In this document: piece by piece, positions 25,266 to 33,967 of the stretch | Layout: every line of letters starts with the position of its first letter | Numbering within the stretch: the stretch's first letter is position 1 | Assembly (NCBI GenBank): GCA_017745075.1 | Contig: JAGIAD010000008.1 | Coordinates: 62,001 to 126,000 of the forward strand | DNA: 64,000 nucleotides | Source: Sphingobacteriaceae bacterium | Lineage (GTDB): Bacteria > Bacteroidota > Bacteroidia > Sphingobacteriales > Sphingobacteriaceae | Direction: 5' to 3' | Program-made: the position numbers and the translations under genes | The notes under the pieces: model-generated | Told to the model about the DNA's origin: nothing | Database searches by the model: none | What the model saw: the letters and a program-made list of their open reading frames with translations, nothing else

Positions 25266-27560
25266 ATGAGCATTTACGCAAGCGCTAAAAAATCAATAGT
25301 CTTCATCTTATTAAGTTTTGTTTCCTTCCAGGTGCTGGCACAGCAAGCCGGGTTTAGGCCCTATGCACCGAGTCCTGCTGAAGTGGCAGATGCTTATCAA
25401 TTATCCATGAAAATGGATACGGCATTACGCAATATTCCAACCAACAACGATATTATTCCTTTCTGGAAAAAAGATGGTAGTGCATTTTGGTATAAAAAGA
25501 ATCTTCCAAACAGAACATGGGAATATTATTATGTAGAGGCTGCAACAGGTAAACGTAAAATTGCATTTGATCATGATAAACTTGCCCAGAATATTGAAAA
25601 GCTTACAGGTAAAAAACAGAATCCACAAAAAATTCAGCTTGCTGAACTTTACTTTGCCGATAGGGGTAATACAGCAAAATTAAAAATACAGGATAACTGG
25701 TATCAGTTAGATCTGAACGATTACAATTTAAGCAATACAAACGATACCACTATTTACCGCTACAATGCCAAAAGGCCCTTGCAGCAACGGAGATCGCGCT
25801 GGCAACGAAACCGCGAATTCAGAAAATCGTCGGATGGTAAAAGCGAAATCCTGATCCGTGGCGGCAACCTGTTTGTGATTGATTTAGCTACAAAAGCAGA
25901 AACCCAGTTGAGTACCGATGGCAGTGTCGATAAACCCTATGGTGAATTTGCGTGGTCTCCTGATGGGAAAAATATTGTTGCCTATAAAATCTATCGCAAA
26001 GAAATTAAGAAGGTACATTATGTATTAAGTTCTGTTCCTGGTACTACACGCGGCGAATTAAAATCGAGAGAATATATGCAGCCAGGCGATGACTTTACCG
26101 CTTACGAACCTTATGTTTTTAATCTAGCGGCTAAAACAGCCATTAAGGTAGATGCTGATCCGATCGATTTCTTTGACGCACCTGAACTGCATTGGCGCGA
26201 GAATAACAGCAGGTATTATACCTATGAGAAAGTAGATCGTGGCCACCAGCGTTTCAGGGTAATTGAAGTGGATGTTTTAACAGGGAAAACTAAAAATATT
26301 ATCGACGAAAAAACCAAAACCTTCATTTATGAAAGCCGCATTTATACCAGGTACTTACCCAAAACAAATGAAATATTGTGGACGAGCGAGCAAGATGGCT
26401 GGCGGCATCTTTACCTCGTAAATGCCTTAACCGGAAAGCAAAACCTCATTACAAAAGGAAATTATGTAGTAAGGGATATTGATAGTATTGATATCGTAAA
26501 ACGGCAGGTTTGGTTCAGGGCAAGTGGAATGCATGCTGATGAAGATCCTTATTTTATCCATTACTACAGGATCGGGTTTGATGGGAAGGGCCTGGTAAAC
26601 CTTACGCCAGAAAAAGGTAACCATAACCTTAGCTTTTCTCCTGATCGTAAATACTATATAGATACTTACTCGCAGGTAAATGTGCCTCCAGTGAGCGAGC
26701 TAAGGCTAACTGCAACGACAAAAAAAATAAGCGAAATAGAACATGGAAAAACAGATGTCTTCCTGGCTACGGGTGTTAAACTACCTGAAGTGTTTGTAGC
26801 TAAAGGAAGAGATGGCATAACCGATATATGGGGCATTGTTTGCCTCCCTTCAAAAATGGATCCGGGCAAGACTTACCCTGTTATCGAAAATATTTATGCT
26901 GGCCCCCATGATAGTTTTGTGCCTAAAAATTTCCTGCCGGCCAGCGAAATGCAGAGCATTGCCGAATTGGGTTTTATTGTGGTACAGATTGATGGAATGG
27001 GCACTGCCAACCGGTCTAAAGCTTTTCATGATGTATGCTGGAAAAATATAGCCGATGCCGGATTTCCTGACCGGATACTGTGGATGAAAGCCATGGCGGT
27101 TAAATATCCAAATGCTGATATTTCGAGAGTAGGGATTTATGGCACTTCGGCGGGTGGACAAAGCTCAACAGGGGCGCTGTTGTTCCATCCCGAGTTTTAT
27201 AAGGCCGCCGTTTCTGCCTGTGGTTGTCACGATAACCGCATAGACAAACAATGGTGGAATGAACAATGGATGGGCTATCCCGTAGGACCTCATTACGAAG
27301 AACAATCGAACATTACAAATGCGGCTAAATTACAGGGTAATCTATTTCTGATTGTTGGCGAAGCAGATGAAAATGTACCGCCAGAATCGACCTACCGACT
27401 TGCCGATGCATTGATCAAAGCCAATAAAAATTTCGATATTTTAAGCATCCCCGGAATGGGACACAGTGACGGAGGTGTGTACGGACGCAGGCGTAAACGC
27501 GATTTCTTTGTGAAGCATTTACTTAATGCCGAACCGCCCAATCCGAACCTTTCTAAATAG
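25266..27560 (+). CDS. Exported S9 family peptidase, dipeptidyl-peptidase IV type
   Basis: 764 residues with a signal peptide (VLAQQAG). N-terminal eight-bladed propeller domain (about 120-480, e.g. FAWSPDGKNIVAY) and C-terminal alpha/beta hydrolase (about 530-757). Catalytic triad visible: Ser628 in GTSAGG, Asp701 in GEADENVPPE, His733 in GMGHSDGG. DPP-IV-type enzymes remove Xaa-Pro dipeptides; this subgroup may have other specificity, since a paired-Glu substrate motif could not be confirmed. Last gene of the apparent AraC-DUF885-permease-peptidase unit. Confidence 0.9.
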   Translation: MSIYASAKKSIVFILLSFVSFQVLAQQAGFRPYAPSPAEVADAYQLSMKMDTALRNIPTNNDIIPFWKKDGSAFWYKKNLPNRTWEYYYVEAATGKRKIAFDHDKLAQNIEKLTGKKQNPQKIQLAELYFADRGNTAKLKIQDNWYQLDLNDYNLSNTNDTTIYRYNAKRPLQQRRSRWQRNREFRKSSDGKSEILIRGGNLFVIDLATKAETQLSTDGSVDKPYGEFAWSPDGKNIVAYKIYRKEIKKVHYVLSSVPGTTRGELKSREYMQPGDDFTAYEPYVFNLAAKTAIKVDADPIDFFDAPELHWRENNSRYYTYEKVDRGHQRFRVIEVDVLTGKTKNIIDEKTKTFIYESRIYTRYLPKTNEILWTSEQDGWRHLYLVNALTGKQNLITKGNYVVRDIDSIDIVKRQVWFRASGMHADEDPYFIHYYRIGFDGKGLVNLTPEKGNHNLSFSPDRKYYIDTYSQVNVPPVSELRLTATTKKISEIEHGKTDVFLATGVKLPEVFVAKGRDGITDIWGIVCLPSKMDPGKTYPVIENIYAGPHDSFVPKNFLPASEMQSIAELGFIVVQIDGMGTANRSKAFHDVCWKNIADAGFPDRILWMKAMAVKYPNADISRVGIYGTSAGGQSSTGALLFHPEFYKAAVSACGCHDNRIDKQWWNEQWMGYPVGPHYEEQSNITNAAKLQGNLFLIVGEADENVPPESTYRLADALIKANKNFDILSIPGMGHSDGGVYGRRRKRDFFVKHLLNAEPPNPNLSK

Positions 27561-27603
27561 ATTGGTTGGTTATTAGTCATTGGTTCACTGGTCATTGGTA
27601 ATT
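27561..27603. repeat. Short run of degenerate TCATTGGT-type repeats
   Basis: ATTGGTTGGTTATTAG, TCATTGGTT, CACTGG and TCATTGGTAA follow one another directly after the S9 stop codon. Simple slippage-type repetition; no clear function. Confidence 0.5.
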
Positions 27604-27671
27604 GCAAACTGTTAACTGGTTTGTTTCACCTTTAGACATAATTAGTTATTTTAGCTATAATAAATTACGCT

Positions 27672-28160
27672 ATGAAAAATAACTTTTTGATTTTGACTTT
27701 CTTATTCTTTTCTATTTCGGCTTTTTCACAAGTAAAAAAGCCTGTGGTAAAAGATTTGGCCTTTATGTCTGGAACTTGGGAGCAGAAAAGTGAATGGGGC
27801 AATTTGGAAGAATTTTGGAGTCAGCCAATGGGCGAAAGCATGATGAGTAGTTTTAGATGCATTAAAGACGGGAAAGCTTTATTTTACGAATTCGTTGTGA
27901 TTGAACTTGAAGAAGGTTTGCCCGTGATGAAGATGCGGCATTTTAACCGTGGAAGCATTGCCTGGGAAGAAAAGGAAAAACCACTACTTTTTCCGCTGGT
28001 AACATTAAAAGGAAAACTCGCTGTTTTTGAAATGAAAGATAAATCGGTGCGGTTGAGCTATCAATTGATTGCTAAAAATAAATTAAGTGTTGTGCTGGAA
28101 GAAAAGGATAAAAATGGGCAGCCGAAAAAAGATATTTTCAACTTTACCCGAAAACTTTAG
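27672..28160 (+). CDS. Small exported protein, DUF6265-like
   Basis: 162 residues with a signal peptide ending at AFSQ. DLAFMSGTWEQKSEWGNLEEFW and MGESMMSSFRCIKDGKALFYEF match the general pattern of DUF6265 (lipocalin-like small beta-barrel proteins) as I remember it. Ligand and role are unknown. The next gene starts 30 bases after the stop and is probably in the same operon. Confidence 0.72.
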   Translation: MKNNFLILTFLFFSISAFSQVKKPVVKDLAFMSGTWEQKSEWGNLEEFWSQPMGESMMSSFRCIKDGKALFYEFVVIELEEGLPVMKMRHFNRGSIAWEEKEKPLLFPLVTLKGKLAVFEMKDKSVRLSYQLIAKNKLSVVLEEKDKNGQPKKDIFNFTRKL

Positions 28161-28190
28161 TAATTTTCCATCCAAATCAATCAATTTAAC

Positions 28191-28979
28191 ATGTTGCCTA
28201 AAATTAAAGCACCTTGGCTGTTTTTACTTGTTCTGTTATCCAGTGCATTTATTACTAACGCAGCGACGACAGATTTCTATCAGATCAAAATTTACCACCT
28301 GAAAACCGATGCCCAGGAAAAAACGGTCGATGATTATTTGCAAAAAGCATATTTACCTGCATTGCACCGCTGTGGAATTGCGAAAGTAGGTGTGTTTAAG
28401 CCAATTGTAGCAGATCAGGCTTTAGTTACCGAAAAACTGATTTATGTATTTATCCCTTTAAAATCGCTTAATGGAATTTTGGAACTGGATAAAAAGTTAG
28501 CAAAAGACGAAAAATACGCCGCTGATGGTAAAAACTATCTGGATGCCGTCTATACAGATGTTCCTTTCGAACGGTTAGAAACCATTGTATTAAAAGCCTT
28601 TGAAGGTGCTCCCCATTTTATGCTGCCTGACCTGAAATCGCCGAAGAAAGAACGGGTGTACGAATTAAGAAGCTACGAAGCACCCACAGAGAAATATTTC
28701 CGGAATAAAGTTCAAATGTTTAATAAAGGTGATGAAATCGGTTTATTTAAAAGGTTAAATTTTAATGCCGTGTTTTATGGAGAAGTGATCGCAGGTAGCC
28801 GCATGCCTAACCTGATGTATTTAACCACTTTCGAAAATAAAGCGGATAGAGATGCACACTGGAAAGCGTTCTCTGCAGATGATTATTGGAAGAAATTATC
28901 GGCAATGCCAGAATATCAGCATAATGTTTCTAAAAACGATACCAAATTTGTTTACCCAACAGACTATTCTGATTTTTAA
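28191..28979 (+). CDS. Exported NIPSNAP family protein
   Basis: 262 residues with a signal peptide (about 1-24). Two NIPSNAP-like ferredoxin-fold repeats: DFYQIKIYHLKTDAQEKTVDDYL near 27-50 and VYELRSYEAPTEKYFRNK with MPNLMYLTTFENKADRDAHW in the second half. Family members are small dimeric alpha/beta barrels of mostly unknown function. Probably co-transcribed with the DUF6265-like gene. Confidence 0.85.
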   Translation: MLPKIKAPWLFLLVLLSSAFITNAATTDFYQIKIYHLKTDAQEKTVDDYLQKAYLPALHRCGIAKVGVFKPIVADQALVTEKLIYVFIPLKSLNGILELDKKLAKDEKYAADGKNYLDAVYTDVPFERLETIVLKAFEGAPHFMLPDLKSPKKERVYELRSYEAPTEKYFRNKVQMFNKGDEIGLFKRLNFNAVFYGEVIAGSRMPNLMYLTTFENKADRDAHWKAFSADDYWKKLSAMPEYQHNVSKNDTKFVYPTDYSDF

Positions 28980-29024
28980 GAATAATTCAGAATGATGCAG
29001 CTCGTTTTGCGCTTTACTTAAAAA

Positions 29025-29226
29025 CTTAATATTCTTAACTGCTTAATGGTAAGAAAGGTAAAAGCTTAAAGACTAAAGCCCAAAGCAAAATTAAATTCTG
29101 TGCAAATCAGTGCTTCCGTGGCAAAAAAATAATTCAATCCGGATAGATCCTGAAACAAGTTCAGGAGGACGATCGCTGTGACCAAGCTATAATCTTAATA
29201 TTCTTAACCGCTTAATGGTAGGAAAG
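29025..29226. repeat. Imperfect 33-base direct repeat in the gap before the minus-strand receiver gene
   Basis: CTTAATATTCTTAA-(C/T)GCTTAATGG occurs from 29025 and again from 29194, each followed by TA-GAAAG. Between them is TTCCGTGGCAAAAAA, related to the linker in the array at 10.5 kb, and a TCCTGAA-AAG-TTCAGGA hairpin (29148-29168). Repetitive intergenic filler; no gene seen. Confidence 0.55.
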
Positions 29227-29250
29227 AAGCGCGTATCATCATCCGGTAGT

Positions 29251-29649
29251 TCACAAATGCAATTCTTTGTTTTTACATTCAGACATCATCAATCGATTGA
29301 CCGTTTTTTCAAATTTATTGAAATCGAGCGGCTTAAGTAAAAAGTAGCTGTCTTTATCAAGGGCATGTATAGCTGTATTTCCTTCGGTACTTATAAAAAC
29401 AACAAATTTTACATTGTTCTGAACCATTCTGGCGATATCAATTCCTGATATTTCCATTTCCATGTCCAAAAATAGAAAGTCAACCTTCCCGTATGTCCAA
29501 AAGGCCGCCATGGCATCTATTGCATCTGTAAAACTTCCTTTAAGCTGGAGTTTATCTATTTTAGAAATAAACTGCTCCAGTATATTTATACTCATTTGGC
29601 TGTCATTTATAATTACACAGCTATAAGTTTGTGGTATTAAAAGATTCAT
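29251..29649 (-). CDS. Stand-alone response-regulator receiver domain protein
   Basis: 132 residues, one receiver domain. Phospho-acceptor Asp in FLFLDMEM, the conserved Thr in ISTEGN and Lys in LLKPLDF are present; the usual acidic pair is Asn-Asp here (VIINDSQ), so metal binding may be weaker. It shares the YSC-(A/V)-I opening, FLFLD and the final KLMR/RLMM helix with the receiver at 3700-4080, so the two are paralogues. No output domain. Convergent with the NIPSNAP gene; no kinase next to it, although the hybrid sensor at 33968 is 4 kb away. Confidence 0.82.
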   Translation of the reverse strand: MNLLIPQTYSCVIINDSQMSINILEQFISKIDKLQLKGSFTDAIDAMAAFWTYGKVDFLFLDMEMEISGIDIARMVQNNVKFVVFISTEGNTAIHALDKDSYFLLKPLDFNKFEKTVNRLMMSECKNKELHL

Positions 29650-29886
29650 TAACTGGTATTTTATAATCTATATGCAAAATGCTTGCCACATAAATTGAGT
29701 TGGGTCTTATGGTTTAAGGCCAGGGAAGAAATAGGCTTATAGGTCGTAAAAAATTAGATAGGCAAACGATTGCGCGGTTTTTGTCGCTGAAAACGAGCCG
29801 ATTCCTTTAATGTGTTTGTTACCTTTATCGCATGGCCTTAAAGCTAAACACTGGCTTAACCTAACAAATAACCAAAGCAAACCTTA

Positions 29887-32800
29887 ATGACCCCAAATTA
29901 TTTTTTTAAACACTTTAAAATAACCCATTTTAAAAAACAGCCTAAACGCACTGTTTTGATGTGCATTTTAATTGCCACTCCGTTTTTTGCCTCTGCGCAG
30001 TCAGCTGCTCAGAAAACCAATCAGGTAGCACAAAACATTACCAAGGTACTTGAGGCAAAAAAGATCAACACGACTACGGTAGAACTGTTACTTTCTGATC
30101 ATCAACGTTTAACATTAGATTTTTACGGTGATCATATTTTCCGTCTTTTCGAGGACCCTGAGGCAGGTTTTATCCGCGATCCGGAAGCAAAACCAGAGGC
30201 CAAAATTTTAGTAGAAAACCCACGAAGACCTGTTTCAAAATTAGACATTAAAGATGAGAGCAGTCAGCTATTTATCTCTACAGGTAAAATTACCGTTCTT
30301 ATCGATAAAAACACTTCACTGATCAAGGTTATCAACCTCGCTACGCAAGCGGTTGCTGTTGAGGAACTGGCGCCGATTCAATTCGAAAAAGGAAAAGTAA
30401 CCCTTAGCCTGAAAGAAAATCCGGATGAATATTTTTATGGTGGCGGCGTACAGAATGGTCGCTTTTCTCACAAGGGAAGAAATATTGCTATCGAAAATCA
30501 AAACTCCTGGACAGATGGAGGGGTAGCTTCGCCAACGCCTTTTTATTGGTCTACCAATGGTTATGCCTTAATGTGGCATACCTTTAACAAGGGAAATTAC
30601 AATTTCGGCGCTAAAGAAAAAGGATTGGTAAAACTGGTACACGAAACCGATTACCTGGATGTCTTTTTTATGGTTAACGTTGGGCCGGTAGCTTTACTCA
30701 ATGATTTTTACCAATTAACCGGAAACCCTGTTTTGTTGCCAAAATTTGGTTTCTATCAAGGGCATTTAAATGCTTATAACCGCGATTTTTGGAAAGAAGA
30801 TGAAAAAGGTACTTTGTTTGAAGACGGAAAACGCTATAAAGAAAGTCAGAAAGATAACGGTGGTATAAAAGAATCGCTTAACGGTGAAAAAAACAATTAT
30901 CAATTTTCGGCACGGGCTGTGATAGACCGTTACAAAAAGAATGATATGCCTTTAGGCTGGGTGCTTCCAAATGATGGTTATGGTGCCGGTTACGGTCAGA
31001 CGCAAACCCTAGATAGCAACATTCTAAATCTAAAGCATTTTGGCGATTATGCCCGTAAAAATGGGGTAGAAATTGGCTTGTGGACCCAATCAGATCTTCA
31101 TCCTAAATCAACAGTGAGCCCCCTGTTACAGCGCGATATCATTAAGGAAGTACGCGATGCCGGTGTAAGGGTATTAAAAACAGATGTAGCATGGGTTGGT
31201 GCCGGTTATTCGTTTGGGTTAAATGGCGTTGCCGATGTTGCACAGATTATGCCTTATTATGGCAATAACAGTCGTCCGTTTATCATTTCATTAGATGGTT
31301 GGGCCGGTACACAGCGTTATGCCGGTATTTGGTCAGGCGATCAAACCGGGGGTGTTTGGGAATATATCCGTTTCCACATTCCTACATATATAGGTTCAGG
31401 TTTATCGGGTCAGCCCAATATTACTTCCGATATGGATGGTATTTTTGGAGGTAAAAACCCGACCATTAATACACGCGATTTTCAGTGGAAAACCTTTACG
31501 CCGATGGAATTAAATATGGATGGCTGGGGAGCTAATGAAAAATATCCACATGCCCTGGGCGAACCTGTAGCTTCGATTAACCGCAATTATTTAAAATTAA
31601 AATCGGAGCTGATTCCGTATACCTATAGCGTGGCAAGAGAAGCCGTTACAGGATTACCAATAATCAGGGCGATGTTTTTGGAATATCCAAATGCTTATAC
31701 CAAAGGTACTTCAACGCAATATCAATATCTATACGGACCATCCTTTTTGGTTGCACCAATCTATCAGGCAACGCGGTCAGATGAGAAAGGTAACGATATC
31801 CGCAATGGCATTTACCTGCCAGAGGGAACATGGATTGATTATTTTACGGGAGAAAAATATACCGGGAACTGCATTCTCAATAATTTTGACTCGCCATTAT
31901 GGAAATTGCCTGTTTTTGTAAAAAACGGCGCTATTATCCCGATGACGAATCCGAATAACAATGTTGCTGAAATCAATAAAGCAAACCGTATTTATGAATG
32001 GTATCCCTTTGGAAAGACCTCATTTACAGAGTACGATGACGATGGTTCAACAGAGGCTTATAAATTAGGAAAAGGCGCTTATACCTTAATTGAATCAGAA
32101 CTTGATCAAAAAAACAATGCTTTTATTATCATTCATCCTGCCAAGGGAGCTTTTGATGGTTTTGTAAAAGAAAAAACGACTGAATTTATAGTCAACGTTA
32201 CCGAAAAACCGAAGAAATTAACTGCGAAGGTTGGCAACAGTAAAATCAAACTCAGCGAAGTAAACTCCAAAGAGGAATTTTTAAAGCAGGTAAACGTGTA
32301 TTTCTACGATGCTGCACCAAACTTAAACCGGTTTGCCACAAAAGGAAGCGAATTTGAAAAAGTGGCAATGGTTAAAAACCCTCAATTGCTGGTTAAACTT
32401 CAATCTGCCGATATTACCATCAGCCCGGTAACACTTAATATAAACGGATTTAAATTCGAGCCTGCAGATAAACAACGCTTGTTAACAGGGAAGCTGTCGG
32501 CGCCAGTTAATGCTCGGGTGAGTGATAAAAACAGAGAAGCCTATACGCTTACTCCAAGCTGGAGCAAAGTAAGCAATGCAGATTTTTATGAGATCGATTT
32601 TAACGGAATGCACTATACTACCATCCGCGATACAGCTTTGTTATTTAATGGCTTATTGCCCGAAACAGCCTACGCATTTAAGTTGCGTGCGGTAAACAAA
32701 GATGGTTATTCTGATTGGACAGAAATTAAGGCAACCACCAAAACCAATCCTTTAGAATTTGCCATTCAGGGTATAACAGCCGAAACTACGGCCGAAAATC

Positions 32801-33771
32801 AGGGTGGCTCGGGTATCAATAAATTGTTTGATTTTGATGAAGGCAATATGTGGCATACCAAATGGGGGGCTAAGGCAGTTCCTTTTGATATGATTGTAGA
32901 CCTGAAATCGATCAACCAGCTGGATAAATTTCACTACCTGCCGCGTACCGGAAGAGGAAATGGCATATTACTAAAAGGTAAGGTATTTTTTAGCAACAAT
33001 AAAGAAAGCTGGACAGAAGCCGGAGCATTTGAATGGACCAATAACGATGAAATCAAAATATTCAATTTCACAGCGCACCCTGCTGCCCGTTACATCAAAA
33101 TTGCTGTTGCCGATGGAGTAGGAGGTTTTGGATCAGGCAGAGAGCTATATGTATTTAAAGTGCCTGGTACTGAAAGTTATCTTCCGGGCGATATTAATAA
33201 CGACCGTTTAATAGATAAGAATGATTTAACCTCTTACATCAATTATACCGGTTTAAGAAAGGGTGACGCTGATTTCGAAGGTTATATCAGCAATGGCGAT
33301 ATCAATAAAAATAACCTGATTGATGCTTATGATGTTTCAGTTGTGGCTACACAGCTTGAGGGTGGAGTAAACGAAAGTAAAATTGATAAAGTTGCAGGTA
33401 AACTGGAAATCAGTACCGCCAAACAGACTTATAACAAAGATGAAATTGTAGAAATTAAAGTAAGGGGAATAGACCTGAAATCAGTAAATGCCTTAAGCTT
33501 TGCACTACCATACCATACACAGGATTATGATTTTGTAGGCATTCAGGGCTTAAATATGAAACAGATGGATAACCTGACCAACGATCGTCTGCATACCAGC
33601 GGCGCGAAGGTTTTGTATCCAACCTTTGTTAATATTGGTAACAAAGAAGCCTTAAACGGTACTGCTGATCTGTTTATCGTGAAATTAAAGGCAAAACATA
33701 AAGTACAATTTACACTTAAGGTTAGTGAGGGTTTATTGGTAGATAAAAATCTTAATTCGGTTAAATTTTAG
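29887..33771 (+). CDS. GH31 family glycosidase with Fn3, F5/8-type C, dockerin and cohesin-like modules
   Basis: 1294 residues, exported (ASAQ near residue 38). N-terminal GH31 beta domain; catalytic barrel about 285-640 with D433 in LKTDVAWVG (nucleophile position) and D485 in WSGDQTGG (acid/base position), then the C-terminal beta domains. After about 850: a fibronectin-III-like domain (ending about 957), an F5/8-type C (discoidin-like) domain about 965-1090, a dockerin-like pair of calcium loops (D1102-x-N-x-D and D1138-x-N-x-N), and a cohesin-like beta sandwich about 1165-1290. The catalytic part resembles GH31 enzymes reported as alpha-galactosidases in Bacteroidota, from memory; alpha-glucosidase or alpha-xylosidase remain possible. 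First enzyme of the PUL. Confidence 0.88.
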   Translation: MTPNYFFKHFKITHFKKQPKRTVLMCILIATPFFASAQSAAQKTNQVAQNITKVLEAKKINTTTVELLLSDHQRLTLDFYGDHIFRLFEDPEAGFIRDPEAKPEAKILVENPRRPVSKLDIKDESSQLFISTGKITVLIDKNTSLIKVINLATQAVAVEELAPIQFEKGKVTLSLKENPDEYFYGGGVQNGRFSHKGRNIAIENQNSWTDGGVASPTPFYWSTNGYALMWHTFNKGNYNFGAKEKGLVKLVHETDYLDVFFMVNVGPVALLNDFYQLTGNPVLLPKFGFYQGHLNAYNRDFWKEDEKGTLFEDGKRYKESQKDNGGIKESLNGEKNNYQFSARAVIDRYKKNDMPLGWVLPNDGYGAGYGQTQTLDSNILNLKHFGDYARKNGVEIGLWTQSDLHPKSTVSPLLQRDIIKEVRDAGVRVLKTDVAWVGAGYSFGLNGVADVAQIMPYYGNNSRPFIISLDGWAGTQRYAGIWSGDQTGGVWEYIRFHIPTYIGSGLSGQPNITSDMDGIFGGKNPTINTRDFQWKTFTPMELNMDGWGANEKYPHALGEPVASINRNYLKLKSELIPYTYSVAREAVTGLPIIRAMFLEYPNAYTKGTSTQYQYLYGPSFLVAPIYQATRSDEKGNDIRNGIYLPEGTWIDYFTGEKYTGNCILNNFDSPLWKLPVFVKNGAIIPMTNPNNNVAEINKANRIYEWYPFGKTSFTEYDDDGSTEAYKLGKGAYTLIESELDQKNNAFIIIHPAKGAFDGFVKEKTTEFIVNVTEKPKKLTAKVGNSKIKLSEVNSKEEFLKQVNVYFYDAAPNLNRFATKGSEFEKVAMVKNPQLLVKLQSADITISPVTLNINGFKFEPADKQRLLTGKLSAPVNARVSDKNREAYTLTPSWSKVSNADFYEIDFNGMHYTTIRDTALLFNGLLPETAYAFKLRAVNKDGYSDWTEIKATTKTNPLEFAIQGITAETTAENQGGSGINKLFDFDEGNMWHTKWGAKAVPFDMIVDLKSINQLDKFHYLPRTGRGNGILLKGKVFFSNNKESWTEAGAFEWTNNDEIKIFNFTAHPAARYIKIAVADGVGGFGSGRELYVFKVPGTESYLPGDINNDRLIDKNDLTSYINYTGLRKGDADFEGYISNGDINKNNLIDAYDVSVVATQLEGGVNESKIDKVAGKLEISTAKQTYNKDEIVEIKVRGIDLKSVNALSFALPYHTQDYDFVGIQGLNMKQMDNLTNDRLHTSGAKVLYPTFVNIGNKEALNGTADLFIVKLKAKHKVQFTLKVSEGLLVDKNLNSVKF

Positions 33772-33793
33772 TCGGGCTAATATTAGCAATCTC

Positions 33794-33826
33794 AATGCGG
33801 GCTGATTTATCAGTTCCGCATTTTTT
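33794..33826 (+). terminator. Rho-independent terminator after the GH31 gene
   Basis: AATGCGG (33794-33800) pairs with CCGCATT (33816-33822), extended inward by CTGA/TCAG with one bulge. The run of T begins at 33821. It lies 23 bases after the GH31 stop, so GH31 is a separate transcript from the sensor gene. Confidence 0.82.
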
Positions 33827-33967
33827 GTTTCTGATGCAGGTGCTTTTCAGATGGAGAGCATTGTGGATTGATGTATCCGTATAAAAGGAATAGCCTAGCA
33901 AATTGTATATTTACCGCGCTAAACTAATTTTTTATTCGGCTATCACCATCGGTTTGCCTTTCTTGTT

